DNA of 64,000 nucleotides from DAOUAT01 sp964551735 (GCA_964551735.1 CAZKEF010000013.1:80816-144815), one strand, 5' to 3'. Shown: positions 9,196-18,458, counted from the stretch's first letter. Notes: generated by a model not told the origin, from the sequence alone. Program-made: numbers and translations.

Positions 9196-11499
9196 ATGAG
9201 GTGGCTCTTCTGCTCACTGCTGTTGGTCATCAGCCTGGCCTTCGTGCTGGCGGCCGCGCCGGGAGACACGGCCTCGGCGGAAGCTCCTGCCCTCGCTAAC
9301 CTGGCGCGCGACCACCCGGCCTTCTGCTCATCCATCCAAGACACATGCACTCTGTGCCGATATGCGACGGACGGCGACCTCGCAACACGCTGGAGCAGCG
9401 AATTCAGCGATCCGCAATGGATTTACGTGGACCTGGGCGCGCTGGCGCGCATCGAACGGGTAGTCCTACGCTGGGAGACGGCCTACGGCCAGGCTTGCCA
9501 GGTTCAGACCTCCTATGACGCCGTCACCTGGACCGATATTTACAGCACGACTGTTGGGGATGGCGAAGTTGACGATCTGATCGTGTCCGGCGCGGGCCGC
9601 TATGTGCGGGTCTATGGCACGGCGCGTGGCCGGGAGTGGGGCTACTCACTGTGGGAGTTCGAGGTCTACGGTCGGTCGGCGCTGACCTACCTGCCCCTGG
9701 TGCTGCGCAGTTTCCCGCCGCCTGCCTTCACGCCCACGCCGACGCCATCACCCATCGGCGAACCGCGGCCGGTCAGCATCCTGCTGGATGACTTTAGCCC
9801 GCAGCCCCAACAGGGGGCAACGGTCTATCCCTTCAACCGTCTGGGCGGCGACCGTGGGGCGATCAACGACGCCATCTTGGCCTGGGGCCAGGGTCAGGTC
9901 ACCACCACGGTCTCCTCCGGCAACACCTGGGGCGGGGCCTGGATGAGCCTGAACCATCCGCTCCGTGAAGGTCTGCCCATCAACTTCTCCGCGATCCTGC
10001 CCGCGCAGATCCAATCAGAATACCAGAGCCAGATCACGGGCATCAGCGCGCGGATCGCGACCGGCACGCCGGGCACGACCCTCCGCCTGGAACTCAAGGA
10101 TTACGGCGCGTTTCGTTGGACGCACGAGATCGTCCTGACCGGCGGGGCACAGGACATCCGTTCTGACCTGCCGGCCCTGGGCGAGATCAACGAGCTGGTG
10201 TGGGTGCTGGATCGCGCGGCGCCCGGCGACTTCGTGGTGCTCGACAGCATCGCGTTCACCGCCACCACCCGGATCGTAGACACGGCCACCGCTGCGTTCA
10301 CCTGGAGCTACGGCCAACTCCTGAACAATTGGAACCCGGTCACGGGGCTGGTGCGTGACAAGGCACGGGATGCCAGCGGGGAATTCGATGCGGTGCAAGC
10401 CACAGGCAGCCTGGCTGCGGCGACCGCCCAGGCCGAACAGCTCGGCATCGTCTCGCGCGCCGACGCGATCCAGGTCGTGCGCACCATCAGCGACACGTTG
10501 CTGCTCGACCTGCCCCGCTTCCACGGCCTGTGGCCCCACTGGACCAGCACATCGCCCGACGGCGCCCCCGTGATCGTCTGGGGCACCGAATGGTCTTCGA
10601 TAGACACGGTCATCGCCGCCATCGGGCTGCTGATCGCGCAGCAGGCGCTTGGGCTGGAGACTGCCGGCACAGAGCAGTTGCTGCGCGACATTGATTGGGA
10701 GGATCTGACCCGGCCGGACGGCCTGATCTCGATGGGCTACACTTATGATGGCGTGAGGATCCCCTGGGCCTGGGACACCTTCGGCGGTGAGGGCTGGCTG
10801 GTTGCGCTGGCGTATGCCGCGGCCACCGGCGATGTGGCGCCGTTGACCTACCCATCGCCGCCCACGGCCAACGGCTCAGGCTTCATTGATGAGCTGGCCT
10901 GGCTCTTCGCACCCCCGCCCGCCGGGCGGGATTACTGGGGAACGGATTGGGCAGCGTATCGCCGGAGGGCCGCGGACAGGCAGATCCGCTACTACCCGTC
11001 CAACTATCCCCGCTCTTGCTTCGCGCAGCTTGAGTTGTTCGGCCTGTCGGCCGCCGAAGCGCCGGATCCTTCATTGGCGCCGCCGAATTGCATCTACCAG
11101 GCTTTCGGGGTGGGAGGCCGCGATCCGTGCGCCAACGACGGCGCCGGGCTGCTGGGCGCGCCGGTCGTGGTCCCGCACTATGCGGGGTTGGTCGCTTCCC
11201 TCCGGCCGGTCGAGGCGACTGCGATGTGGGCATGGCTCATGGCGGGTGGGTTCCTCTCACCGCTGAATAACGTGGAAAGCCTGATGTTCCCGCCAGATGC
11301 GACGTGTGATTACGACGAGGTCGTTTGGAACCAGTTGAAGGGCTCCTGGAACCTGGCGCTCCAGACGTTGGGCTGGGGGCGCTCCCTGGCTCAACAACAG
11401 AGACAGATGCCCGTCCTGTGGCAGGCGGCGCTGGCGAATGTGTTCTTGCGGGGAGGGTATGACCTGTTGGCGCCCGATGGTCCCGCTCTTGGTTTCTGA
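9196..11499 (+). CDS. Secreted F5/8C-discoidin + CBM-like + glycoamylase/DUF3131-like protein
   Basis: The 767-residue product starts at the ATG at 9196 (preceded by GAAGGGGAAATCCA); the frame stays open to a GTG at 9091, but that would bury the signal peptide. Domains in order: signal peptide (1-30); F5/8-type C discoidin domain (about 35-160, with TDGDLATRWSSEF and WIYVDLG); the motif LTYLPLVLR followed by a PT-rich linker; a CBM11/CIA30-like beta-sandwich starting ILLDDFSP (about 190-355); and a helical barrel from DTATAAFTWSYGQLLNNWN to the end. The barrel is paralogous to the 1464-3380 lipoprotein and shares TEWSSIDTVIAAIGLL and NVESLMFPPD. The make-up is that of an extracellular carbohydrate-active enzyme; substrate and catalytic residues are not established. 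It converges on the next gene with only 15 bases between them. Confidence 0.78.
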   Translation: MRWLFCSLLLVISLAFVLAAAPGDTASAEAPALANLARDHPAFCSSIQDTCTLCRYATDGDLATRWSSEFSDPQWIYVDLGALARIERVVLRWETAYGQACQVQTSYDAVTWTDIYSTTVGDGEVDDLIVSGAGRYVRVYGTARGREWGYSLWEFEVYGRSALTYLPLVLRSFPPPAFTPTPTPSPIGEPRPVSILLDDFSPQPQQGATVYPFNRLGGDRGAINDAILAWGQGQVTTTVSSGNTWGGAWMSLNHPLREGLPINFSAILPAQIQSEYQSQITGISARIATGTPGTTLRLELKDYGAFRWTHEIVLTGGAQDIRSDLPALGEINELVWVLDRAAPGDFVVLDSIAFTATTRIVDTATAAFTWSYGQLLNNWNPVTGLVRDKARDASGEFDAVQATGSLAAATAQAEQLGIVSRADAIQVVRTISDTLLLDLPRFHGLWPHWTSTSPDGAPVIVWGTEWSSIDTVIAAIGLLIAQQALGLETAGTEQLLRDIDWEDLTRPDGLISMGYTYDGVRIPWAWDTFGGEGWLVALAYAAATGDVAPLTYPSPPTANGSGFIDELAWLFAPPPAGRDYWGTDWAAYRRRAADRQIRYYPSNYPRSCFAQLELFGLSAAEAPDPSLAPPNCIYQAFGVGGRDPCANDGAGLLGAPVVVPHYAGLVASLRPVEATAMWAWLMAGGFLSPLNNVESLMFPPDATCDYDEVVWNQLKGSWNLALQTLGWGRSLAQQQRQMPVLWQAALANVFLRGGYDLLAPDGPALGF

Positions 11500-11514
11500 G
11501 GATGCGCAACACCG

Positions 11515-13479
11515 TTAGCCTCTGACCCACACCGCCATCTGCGATTCGCCCCGGTTCCCCCACAACGCATACGGGATGGCGGTAATGGGCTGGCCGGTGA
11601 CCGTCTGGCCGCGCAGCGCCATAATGCCGCCCAGCAGCTCCGGCGCGGGCTCGGCCCGCAGGCTGGTGGGGTCAACCTGGGCCGCAAAGAGGTCCACGCC
11701 GGGGTTGTCGGGGCTTTCCAGGCAGTAGACCAGCGGCCCGCGCGTCAGCGCGACCTTGCCCGCGTGCCCGCACACCCGCGGCCCCGCCCGCCGCAGCATG
11801 ACCGGCAGCATGAACGCCAGCCGGATCTCGTCGCCGGCCCGCCAGCGGCGGCGCACCGTAGCCCAGGCGGCCCCGCGCGGGTCGAACCCGCCGGTCGCCT
11901 GTTCAGGCGGCTGCGGCCGCGGGGGCGGCTGGATCGGCTCACCGTTCACCAGGATGTCCGTCTGACCGGCCGCCCACGAGGGCACGCGCAGGTGGATGCC
12001 GAACTCGGCCGGCCGCGCGGGCGCCAGCCGCACCACGACCTCCCCATCCCACGGCAGCCCGGAGACGACCTCTACTTCGACCGGCACGCCCACATCCATC
12101 CGCGCCCGGTTGCCGATCCACTGGTGGATGGTCAGATCAGCCCCGTTCACCGAATAGATGTAACGCCCCAGGTCGGCCCAGGTGCGGGCGAGGTTCGAGG
12201 GGCAGCACGGCACCGCGTACCACGGCTGCCGCGTCACCCCGCCCCGGCAGGCGAGTGGATTGTTATAGAAGTAGGCGTCGCCGGCCAGCCCCATGCCCAC
12301 GGCCGCGGCATTGTAAAGCTGCCACTCCACCAGGTCGCTGTACTGCGCCTCCCCGGTCAACTGCGCCATCTGCCAGCCCCAGAAGATGCTCGCCAGCGCC
12401 GCGCACGTCTCGGCATAGGCATATTCGGGGTCCAGCTCGTCATCCCGGCCGAAGCCCTCCAGCGCGGGCAGCGCGCCCAACCCGCCCGTCACATACATGC
12501 GCCGGGCCACCATCCGCTCCCAGGCCGCTTCCAGCGCCGGCAGCAGGCTCGGATCCCCGTCAAGGCGCGCCAGCATGGCGATCGCGGTCTGCAGATAGCC
12601 GAAGCGCACCGCGTGCCCAACGGGCACGGTCTGCCGGCGGATCGGCGTGTGCTGCTGGAAATAGTTGCCCGACAGCGCGCTGGCTAACCAGCGCAGGTGT
12701 GCGCCGCGCGGGTGTGGGGCCGCGTTGCCCGGCGGCAGCCGGTAGGGGACATAGTCCGGGTGCGCGGCCAGGTACGCTTGCCTGCCAGCAGTCACCTGGC
12801 GGCCCCGCGCGGCCACGTTGCGCATCTGGCGCAGCAGCTTGAGCCCGAAGAGCTTCGTCCGCCCGCGCTGCTCCAGGAAGTGTCGCGCCAGGTCGCGATA
12901 GGGTGCGTGGCCGGTGGCGCGGTACAAGCGCAGCAGCGCGATCTCGACCTCCTCGTGGCCTGGTGTGCGCTCCGGCCCGGCGCCGAGGAAATCGCGCACC
13001 AGCAGGTCAGCGGCCTTGCGCGCAATCGCCAGCAGGTCGGCCCGGCCGGTGGCCTCGTGGTGCGAGACGCCCGCCTCGACCAGGTGGCCGTGGCAGTAGA
13101 GCTCGTGCTCGATCTGCAAATTGGCCCAGCGCACGGCGGGGAAGTGGATCTGGTTGTAGGTGAACAGGTAGCCGTCGGCGGTTTGCGCGCGGCCCAGCAG
13201 CGCGATGAAGTCATCCATCAGCCCGGCCAGCCCCGGATCGGGCCGGTCGCGGTAGACCCGGCTGGCCGCGTCCAGCCATTTGTACGCGTCCGAGTCGGCG
13301 AAGAACCAGCCCTCGCGCCAGCCCTCCAGCTCGCCGGCCGCGATGCGGAAGTTGGCGATGCACCCGCTGGCCTCCAGTTGGTCCCACTGATGGGGGATGG
13401 CGCGGGACGCGTTGACCTGGAGGCGCGGGGACCAGAAAGGGTCGTGGATGACGATTTGTATGGGTGACAGTTCGTCCAT
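11515..13479 (-). CDS. GH127-family (DUF1680) beta-L-arabinofuranosidase-like enzyme
   Basis: This is a full-length 654-residue member of the GH127/DUF1680 family, with no signal peptide, so probably cytoplasmic. The diagnostic zinc/nucleophile set is present: YAETC (Glu357, Cys359) and PCCPSN (Cys425, Cys426). By comparison with the Bifidobacterium enzyme HypBA1 (Glu338, Cys340, Cys417, Cys418), Cys425 would be the nucleophile. Glu341 in LEGFG has the same 16-residue spacing to the zinc Glu as the acid/base Glu322 and is the likely acid/base. The family releases L-arabinofuranose, but many members have other or unknown substrates. The ATG has GAGGGG upstream. It starts 6 bases after the stop of the 4Fe-4S gene, so the two form an operon. 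Confidence 0.9.
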   Translation of the reverse strand: MDELSPIQIVIHDPFWSPRLQVNASRAIPHQWDQLEASGCIANFRIAAGELEGWREGWFFADSDAYKWLDAASRVYRDRPDPGLAGLMDDFIALLGRAQTADGYLFTYNQIHFPAVRWANLQIEHELYCHGHLVEAGVSHHEATGRADLLAIARKAADLLVRDFLGAGPERTPGHEEVEIALLRLYRATGHAPYRDLARHFLEQRGRTKLFGLKLLRQMRNVAARGRQVTAGRQAYLAAHPDYVPYRLPPGNAAPHPRGAHLRWLASALSGNYFQQHTPIRRQTVPVGHAVRFGYLQTAIAMLARLDGDPSLLPALEAAWERMVARRMYVTGGLGALPALEGFGRDDELDPEYAYAETCAALASIFWGWQMAQLTGEAQYSDLVEWQLYNAAAVGMGLAGDAYFYNNPLACRGGVTRQPWYAVPCCPSNLARTWADLGRYIYSVNGADLTIHQWIGNRARMDVGVPVEVEVVSGLPWDGEVVVRLAPARPAEFGIHLRVPSWAAGQTDILVNGEPIQPPPRPQPPEQATGGFDPRGAAWATVRRRWRAGDEIRLAFMLPVMLRRAGPRVCGHAGKVALTRGPLVYCLESPDNPGVDLFAAQVDPTSLRAEPAPELLGGIMALRGQTVTGQPITAIPYALWGNRGESQMAVWVRG

Positions 13480-13485
13480 CGCCCC

Positions 13486-14568
13486 TCACAGCACCTGCTC
13501 CAGCGCGATCCCGCGCGTCGCGGCCCGCGCGGCGCGCCAGTCCGCGTCCGTGACCGGCGGGGGCAGCACCTCTGCCTCGGGCCGGCGCACCAACGCCAAC
13601 GCGTCCTCCGGGCAGACCGGCACGCAGACGCCGCACCCCACGCAGCGGACGGCATCCACCTGGATGATGTCCGCCAACGTCAAGGCGCCGAACGCGCACT
13701 GGTCTAGGCACGCGCCGCAGGCGTGACACGCCTCGGCATCCACCTGGTTGACGAACGCGGAGCGGGCCACGACGTTCGCCATGCCCAGCTCGGCCAGGCC
13801 GCGCAGGATGCCGCAGCTACAGGTGCAGCAGTTGCAGATGTACCAGAGGCCCTCCTGGCTGTTGCTGACCGAATGCACCAGCCCGGCCTCGGCCGCGCGG
13901 CGCAGGGTGGCCATGGCCTCCTCCTGGGTCAGGCTGCGAACCTGGGGGGCGTTGTCGAACGCGCCGGGCACAGGGCTAAGCGTCATGCAGACGTCCAGCG
14001 GATGGCCGCACGGCTCGCCGATGAGCGCCTTCTGCTTGCGGCAGATACAGTCCACCACGCCCCAGGCCCGGTTGGCTGCCACGATCTCAGCCGCGCTCTC
14101 GTAAGGCCGCACTTCCATGTCCACGCGCACGGTGCGCTCGATCGGGATCACCCGATGCGCCGGCGGCGCGGCAGTCAGCGCCCGGCCGAAGGTTTGGCGG
14201 TAGTAGTCCTCGAACAGCCGCGCCAGCTCGGCATCCATCGTAGACGCCTGCATCTCGTAGAAGCCCACCACGAACGGCATGATGCCGTAGCCCAGCCCAC
14301 GGCCATCAGCGGCCCGGCCGGCCTGGATGAGCCCGCGGCGCGCCAGGCTCTTGAGCTGCGCAGCGACCGCCTTGGGATCACCGGCGACGCGGGCCGCGAT
14401 CTCGGCCGGAGGCTCCAGGGTCAGGCGCAGGACCGCAGTCAGCGCGGCCTCCTCCGGCGTGAAGAGCTTCGCCAGCAGGCGCAGCTCCGCGCCGTCGGCC
14501 GCGGGCGGGAAGCCGTTGGGTAGCGCGTCCAGACGCGCAGCCAGGCGTTGGTAAGGGGTGTCGGTCAT
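13486..14568 (-). CDS. 4Fe-4S ferredoxin-domain protein with winged-helix-like N terminus
   Basis: The 360-residue product starts at the ATG at 14568, preceded by AGGGAG; a longer reading to 14652 has no ribosome-binding site. Residues about 20-110 look like a helix-turn-helix or winged-helix domain (LTLEPPAEIAARVAGD, LKSLARRGLI). The middle has extra cysteines (DCICRKQ, CGHPLDVC, ICNCCTCSCG) that may ligate another cluster. The C terminus has two classic 4Fe-4S motifs, CHACGACLDQC and CVGCGVCVPVC. Related proteins are annotated as polyferredoxin-like or 4Fe-4S binding proteins of unknown role. The combination suggests a redox-responsive factor or an electron carrier. It is first in an operon with the GH127 gene, behind a clear promoter at 14712-14740. 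Confidence 0.75.
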   Translation of the reverse strand: MTDTPYQRLAARLDALPNGFPPAADGAELRLLAKLFTPEEAALTAVLRLTLEPPAEIAARVAGDPKAVAAQLKSLARRGLIQAGRAADGRGLGYGIMPFVVGFYEMQASTMDAELARLFEDYYRQTFGRALTAAPPAHRVIPIERTVRVDMEVRPYESAAEIVAANRAWGVVDCICRKQKALIGEPCGHPLDVCMTLSPVPGAFDNAPQVRSLTQEEAMATLRRAAEAGLVHSVSNSQEGLWYICNCCTCSCGILRGLAELGMANVVARSAFVNQVDAEACHACGACLDQCAFGALTLADIIQVDAVRCVGCGVCVPVCPEDALALVRRPEAEVLPPPVTDADWRAARAATRGIALEQVL

Positions 14569-14711
14569 TGGATGCTCCCTGGTTAGTTTCCTCCTACGCT
14601 GAGGCCCCACGTTTTGCGCCATAACGGTTCGACGACCGATAAATGCTTCCATTCAGCCATTAGTGCTCTTTATGTGACTTTTCCGGTGGATTACAGCATC
14701 GATCCATCCTC

Positions 14712-14740
14712 ACTATACCATCAGTACCGATCCTAGACAA
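14712..14740 (-). promoter_or_regulatory. Sigma70-like promoter for the 4Fe-4S/GH127 operon
   Basis: Read on the minus strand, -35 TTGTCT (14735-14740), a 17-base spacer and -10 TATAGT (14712-14717). Transcription would start near 14705 and give a leader of about 137 bases before the ATG at 14568. Confidence 0.6.
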
Positions 14741-14819
14741 AGCCCGTAAAACCCTGCCCGGTTTCTCAGCGTCGTGCAGGCCTTGCCCTGCAACCATTTC
14801 ACCCCTGCCAACGTCATAT

Positions 14820-14848
14820 TTGCCAGCCGCGGTTATCCCGGCTATTAT
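14820..14848 (+). promoter_or_regulatory. Sigma70-like promoter for the penicillin-binding protein gene
   Basis: -35 TTGCCA (14820-14825), a 17-base spacer and -10 TATTAT (14843-14848), only 31 bases before the ATG at 14880, which has AGGATGG as ribosome-binding site. The 311-base divergent gap 14569-14879 therefore holds back-to-back promoters; nothing else was recognised in it. Confidence 0.6.
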
Positions 14849-14879
14849 CGCGTTGATCTCATGAGGATGGATCTATCAT

Positions 14880-17800
14880 ATGTCGTACACGCCAACTGAT
14901 GAATGGGGCGCCAGGCCGACCCCGCGACCGCAACCGAACGCCGGTCAACCGGGCGCGCCATCGCCTGTATCGCCGACCTGGACACAACCGCAACCGCCGG
15001 TTCAGCCAGAACCGTCAAATCCACGACCGGCAAGTCCGGCGCCGGCAGGCCGCCAACCGGCCAGCGCGCCAGTTCAACCGCCGGCCGGATACCGGACGCC
15101 CTCCGCGGCGCAACCGACTACGGCAACCCGCGGCAAAGCATCCGCTCAGCCATCAGCAAGCCGCCAGGCAGCTCCGGCGCCGCGCCGACCCGCGAATGCC
15201 CGCCCTGGCACGAGCGGGCGCGCCGCGCCGCGCCAGCCAGCGGGCTGCGGGGGTGTTTTGCTGGCGCTGTTGATCATCGTTGCGTTGGGCGTGCTGCTCC
15301 TGGGCATGGCCCTGGTCGGCTACGCCAGCATCGCGCGCGACCTGCCGCAACCGGAGGAGCTGCAATCCCGGGTCAGCCAGTTTGCCTCGACGCTGATCTA
15401 CGACCGGGAGGGAAACATCCTCAACGAGGTGGGGGACCCCAACTATGGCCGGCGCACGGTTGTGCCGCTGGATCGCATTTCGCCGTACCTGATCGATGCC
15501 ACCATCGCCACCGAAGACCCGAATTTCTACCAACACGCGGGCGTTGACCCGGTGGGCCTGGCTCGCGCGGTGTACTATGCGATCCGTGAGCGCAGCCTAA
15601 GCGGCCCTGGTGGCAGCACCATCACCCAACAACTGGTCAAGCTGACCTTCCTGTCGCCCGAAAGGACCATCTCACGCAAAGTCAAAGAGGCGATCCTGGC
15701 AGCTGAAATCACGCGACGTTATCCCAAAGATACTATCTTGCAGATCTATCTGAACGAGCTCAACTACGGCAACCTGGCCTATGGGATCGAAGCAGCGGCC
15801 GAAACCTATTTCGGCGTGCCCGCGTCGGAGTTAACGTTGGCGCAAGCAGCATTGTTGGCAGGGCTGCCCCAGGCGCCAGCCTACTACGACCCCTACACCA
15901 ATCTTTGGGAGGCCGATGGCAGCCCGGGCGCGGTGAAGCGCCGCCAGGCAGCGGTGTTGCGCCTGATGGTGGAAAACGACAAGATCTCAAAGGAACAGGC
16001 CGACGCGGCCTGGATCGAACCCATCATGCTCCAGCCGTTGAGACAGGTCTACGACTCACGGCATCCGCACTTTGTCCAACTGGTGCGCACTCAGGTGGAA
16101 GCGACAGTCGGCCCGGAGCTGGCCTCCAAGGGTGGGCTGCGCATTCACACTACCCTCGATCCACAATTGCAGGCTGCGGCCGAGAATGAAGTGGGCAAAC
16201 AAGTGGCCAAGCTGGCCGACCAGGGGGCGCGCAACGGCGCTGTGGTCGCTATCCGGCCTGGGACGGGCGAGATCTTGGCCCTGGTAGGCAGCGCCGATTT
16301 CGGAAACGTTGAGATCAGCGGCCAGATCAATATGGCAATATCCCCGCGACAGCCCGGCTCGGCCCTGAAGCCGTTTGTTTACCTCGCCACGTTTGAGATG
16401 CCATCATCCATCAGCACCGCGGCCCAGGATGTGGCCCAGGCGCAGGAGCAAGCGCTGGCCGCGGCCAACACGGCCGCACGCGATCCCAACATCACGGCGG
16501 CCGAGACGGCCATCAGCGCCATCGAGCCGCCGGGCTACTGGACGCCGGCTACGGCCATCCTGGACATCAAGACCGAGTTCCCCGATGGCGCCAACCCGCC
16601 CTACGTGCCGACCAACTACGACAACAAAGAACACGACCTGGTGAGCGTGCGCGCGGCCTTGGCCAACTCGTACAATATCCCGGCCGTCAAGGCACTGCAG
16701 CACACCGGGTTGGATCGGTTAAAGGACGTCGCGCAACGCGCCGGCATCACCACCCTTACACGGCCTGACTATGGCCTGTCGTTGGCCCTGGGCGGCGGCG
16801 AGGTGACCTTGCTGGAACTGACTGGCGCCTATGCCACCCTGGCCAATGGCGGCCTGCGCGTCCCGGTGAGCCCCATCGCCTGCGTGTTCGACGCGCAAGG
16901 CACGCTCATCTGGCGCGGCACGGCAGTGGACGCGGTCCGAACCTGCGCGGCCGCGAGCGGCGCCCAAGCGCCAATCACGCCCGCCCCGGCACAGCAGACG
17001 TTCAACCCACAACACACCTATCTGATCACCTCGATCCTCTCGGACCCGGAGGCACGCGCGCCCATGTTCGGCAACGTGCGGAACATCATGTCTCTGGCCG
17101 ATCGGCCAGCCGCGGTGAAGACGGGCACCACCAACGAGTATCGCGATGCCTGGACCATGGGCTACACGCCCGACCTGGCCGTGGGGGTGTGGGTGGGCAA
17201 CGCCGATTATTCGGCTATGCAGCGGCTGGCCGGTTCGGTTGGGGCAGCGCCCATCTGGCATGGGGTGATGACGGCGGGGGTGCAAGATACTTCACCGCAG
17301 GCGTTCACACCGCCGCCAGGCATTCAGCGCATCGTCGTCTGCACCGATTCCGGCGCCCTGCCCAGCGAGGCCTGCCCCAACCAGCGGGAGGAAGTTTTCG
17401 CCGAGGGCCAGGGGCCGTTGCCTAGCGGCTATGACTTGTGGCAGCGCGTGCGGATCGACCGGGTTACGGGCCTGTTGGCCACCGAATTCACACCGTTGGA
17501 CCGCATCGAGACGGTTGACAAAATGATCTTCCCGCCTCAACACTACGAGTGGGCCAAGGCGAAGGGCTATCCCGTACTGGGGCCACAGCGGCCGCCGCTG
17601 GCGTTCGAGCCGGAGTTGGCGCTCTATTCGCCCGAAGATGGCAGCGAAGTGACAGGCCAGGTGCGGATCTTCGGCCGGGTGCGCCTGCCTACGCCGGCCG
17701 TATGGCGGCTGGAGTATGGCGTGGGCCCCAGCCCGATCGGCTGGGGCATCCTCTCTGGCCCACAACCGCTGGATCCCGCGGACACGATTGGCCGCGCAGT

Positions 17801-18458
17801 CGATGGTGAATTGGGCCTCTGGGACGTGCTGGCGACCGTGGCGATGCACGGCGTAAACGATTTCTCGCTGCGCCTGGCTGCCTACTATGACACTAACAGC
17901 CTGGAATACCCTATCGCGGTCTCCAACAACGTCTACGTGTTTGTAGCGCAGCCAACGCCAACGCCGACCGAGACGCCAACACCGACTGAGACGCCGACCG
18001 AAACACCGACTCCGACCGAGACGCCAACCTTGACGCCCACGGTCGAGATCATCCCTACCCTAGAGGTGACGCCGACGCCCACTGACTCCGGCGCGTCCAC
18101 ACTCACCCCAACGCCTACCCCGACCGTCACCCCTGAGCCGCTGGGGGTGGTGCGCGCAGCCATTTTGCGGCCTGTCCAAGACGAACAAGTATCGGGCCGG
18201 GTAGTGATTTTCGGTGTGGCAGATGGGCCCGGCTTTGCCAGCTACGTGGTGGCCTATGCGGCTGGCGTCGAGCCCCAGGAGGCTGACTGGCTGCCCATCG
18301 GAGCAGTTGTCAACCAGCCGGTGTCGGGCGGCGAACTGGCGCTTTGGGACGCCGGCCAGCTCCCGCCAGGTGTGTATAGCTTGCAGTTGCGCGTATTCGA
18401 CCTGGCCGGCAACACACGCACCTCACAGGTGGGAGTTCAAGTCGTGGCCAATCCATAG
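14880..18458 (+). CDS. Class A penicillin-binding protein (GT51 glycosyltransferase + transpeptidase)
   Basis: The 1192-residue bifunctional peptidoglycan synthase polymerises lipid II and cross-links stem peptides. Order: Pro/Gln/Ala-rich cytoplasmic tail (1-122); one membrane helix (about 125-150); GT51 domain with catalytic Glu212 in IATEDPNFYQHAGVD and the STITQQLVK motif; transpeptidase domain with Ser494-x-x-Lys497 (PGSALKPF), SYN at 597-599 and KTG at 747-749. After these come an Ig-like segment (about 915-1020), a linker of repeated PTPTET units (about 1022-1085) and a second Ig-like domain to the end. The C-terminal extension makes it longer than typical class A enzymes. Its presence shows the cell makes peptidoglycan. 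It converges on the M23 peptidase gene across a hairpin. Confidence 0.93.
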   Translation: MSYTPTDEWGARPTPRPQPNAGQPGAPSPVSPTWTQPQPPVQPEPSNPRPASPAPAGRQPASAPVQPPAGYRTPSAAQPTTATRGKASAQPSASRQAAPAPRRPANARPGTSGRAAPRQPAGCGGVLLALLIIVALGVLLLGMALVGYASIARDLPQPEELQSRVSQFASTLIYDREGNILNEVGDPNYGRRTVVPLDRISPYLIDATIATEDPNFYQHAGVDPVGLARAVYYAIRERSLSGPGGSTITQQLVKLTFLSPERTISRKVKEAILAAEITRRYPKDTILQIYLNELNYGNLAYGIEAAAETYFGVPASELTLAQAALLAGLPQAPAYYDPYTNLWEADGSPGAVKRRQAAVLRLMVENDKISKEQADAAWIEPIMLQPLRQVYDSRHPHFVQLVRTQVEATVGPELASKGGLRIHTTLDPQLQAAAENEVGKQVAKLADQGARNGAVVAIRPGTGEILALVGSADFGNVEISGQINMAISPRQPGSALKPFVYLATFEMPSSISTAAQDVAQAQEQALAAANTAARDPNITAAETAISAIEPPGYWTPATAILDIKTEFPDGANPPYVPTNYDNKEHDLVSVRAALANSYNIPAVKALQHTGLDRLKDVAQRAGITTLTRPDYGLSLALGGGEVTLLELTGAYATLANGGLRVPVSPIACVFDAQGTLIWRGTAVDAVRTCAAASGAQAPITPAPAQQTFNPQHTYLITSILSDPEARAPMFGNVRNIMSLADRPAAVKTGTTNEYRDAWTMGYTPDLAVGVWVGNADYSAMQRLAGSVGAAPIWHGVMTAGVQDTSPQAFTPPPGIQRIVVCTDSGALPSEACPNQREEVFAEGQGPLPSGYDLWQRVRIDRVTGLLATEFTPLDRIETVDKMIFPPQHYEWAKAKGYPVLGPQRPPLAFEPELALYSPEDGSEVTGQVRIFGRVRLPTPAVWRLEYGVGPSPIGWGILSGPQPLDPADTIGRAVDGELGLWDVLATVAMHGVNDFSLRLAAYYDTNSLEYPIAVSNNVYVFVAQPTPTPTETPTPTETPTETPTPTETPTLTPTVEIIPTLEVTPTPTDSGASTLTPTPTPTVTPEPLGVVRAAILRPVQDEQVSGRVVIFGVADGPGFASYVVAYAAGVEPQEADWLPIGAVVNQPVSGGELALWDAGQLPPGVYSLQLRVFDLAGNTRTSQVGVQVVANP

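Noticed and set aside
11764..13467. Two long + strand frames opposite the GH127 gene
   Set aside because: No ribosome-binding sites or motifs, and composition typical of antisense GC-rich frames.
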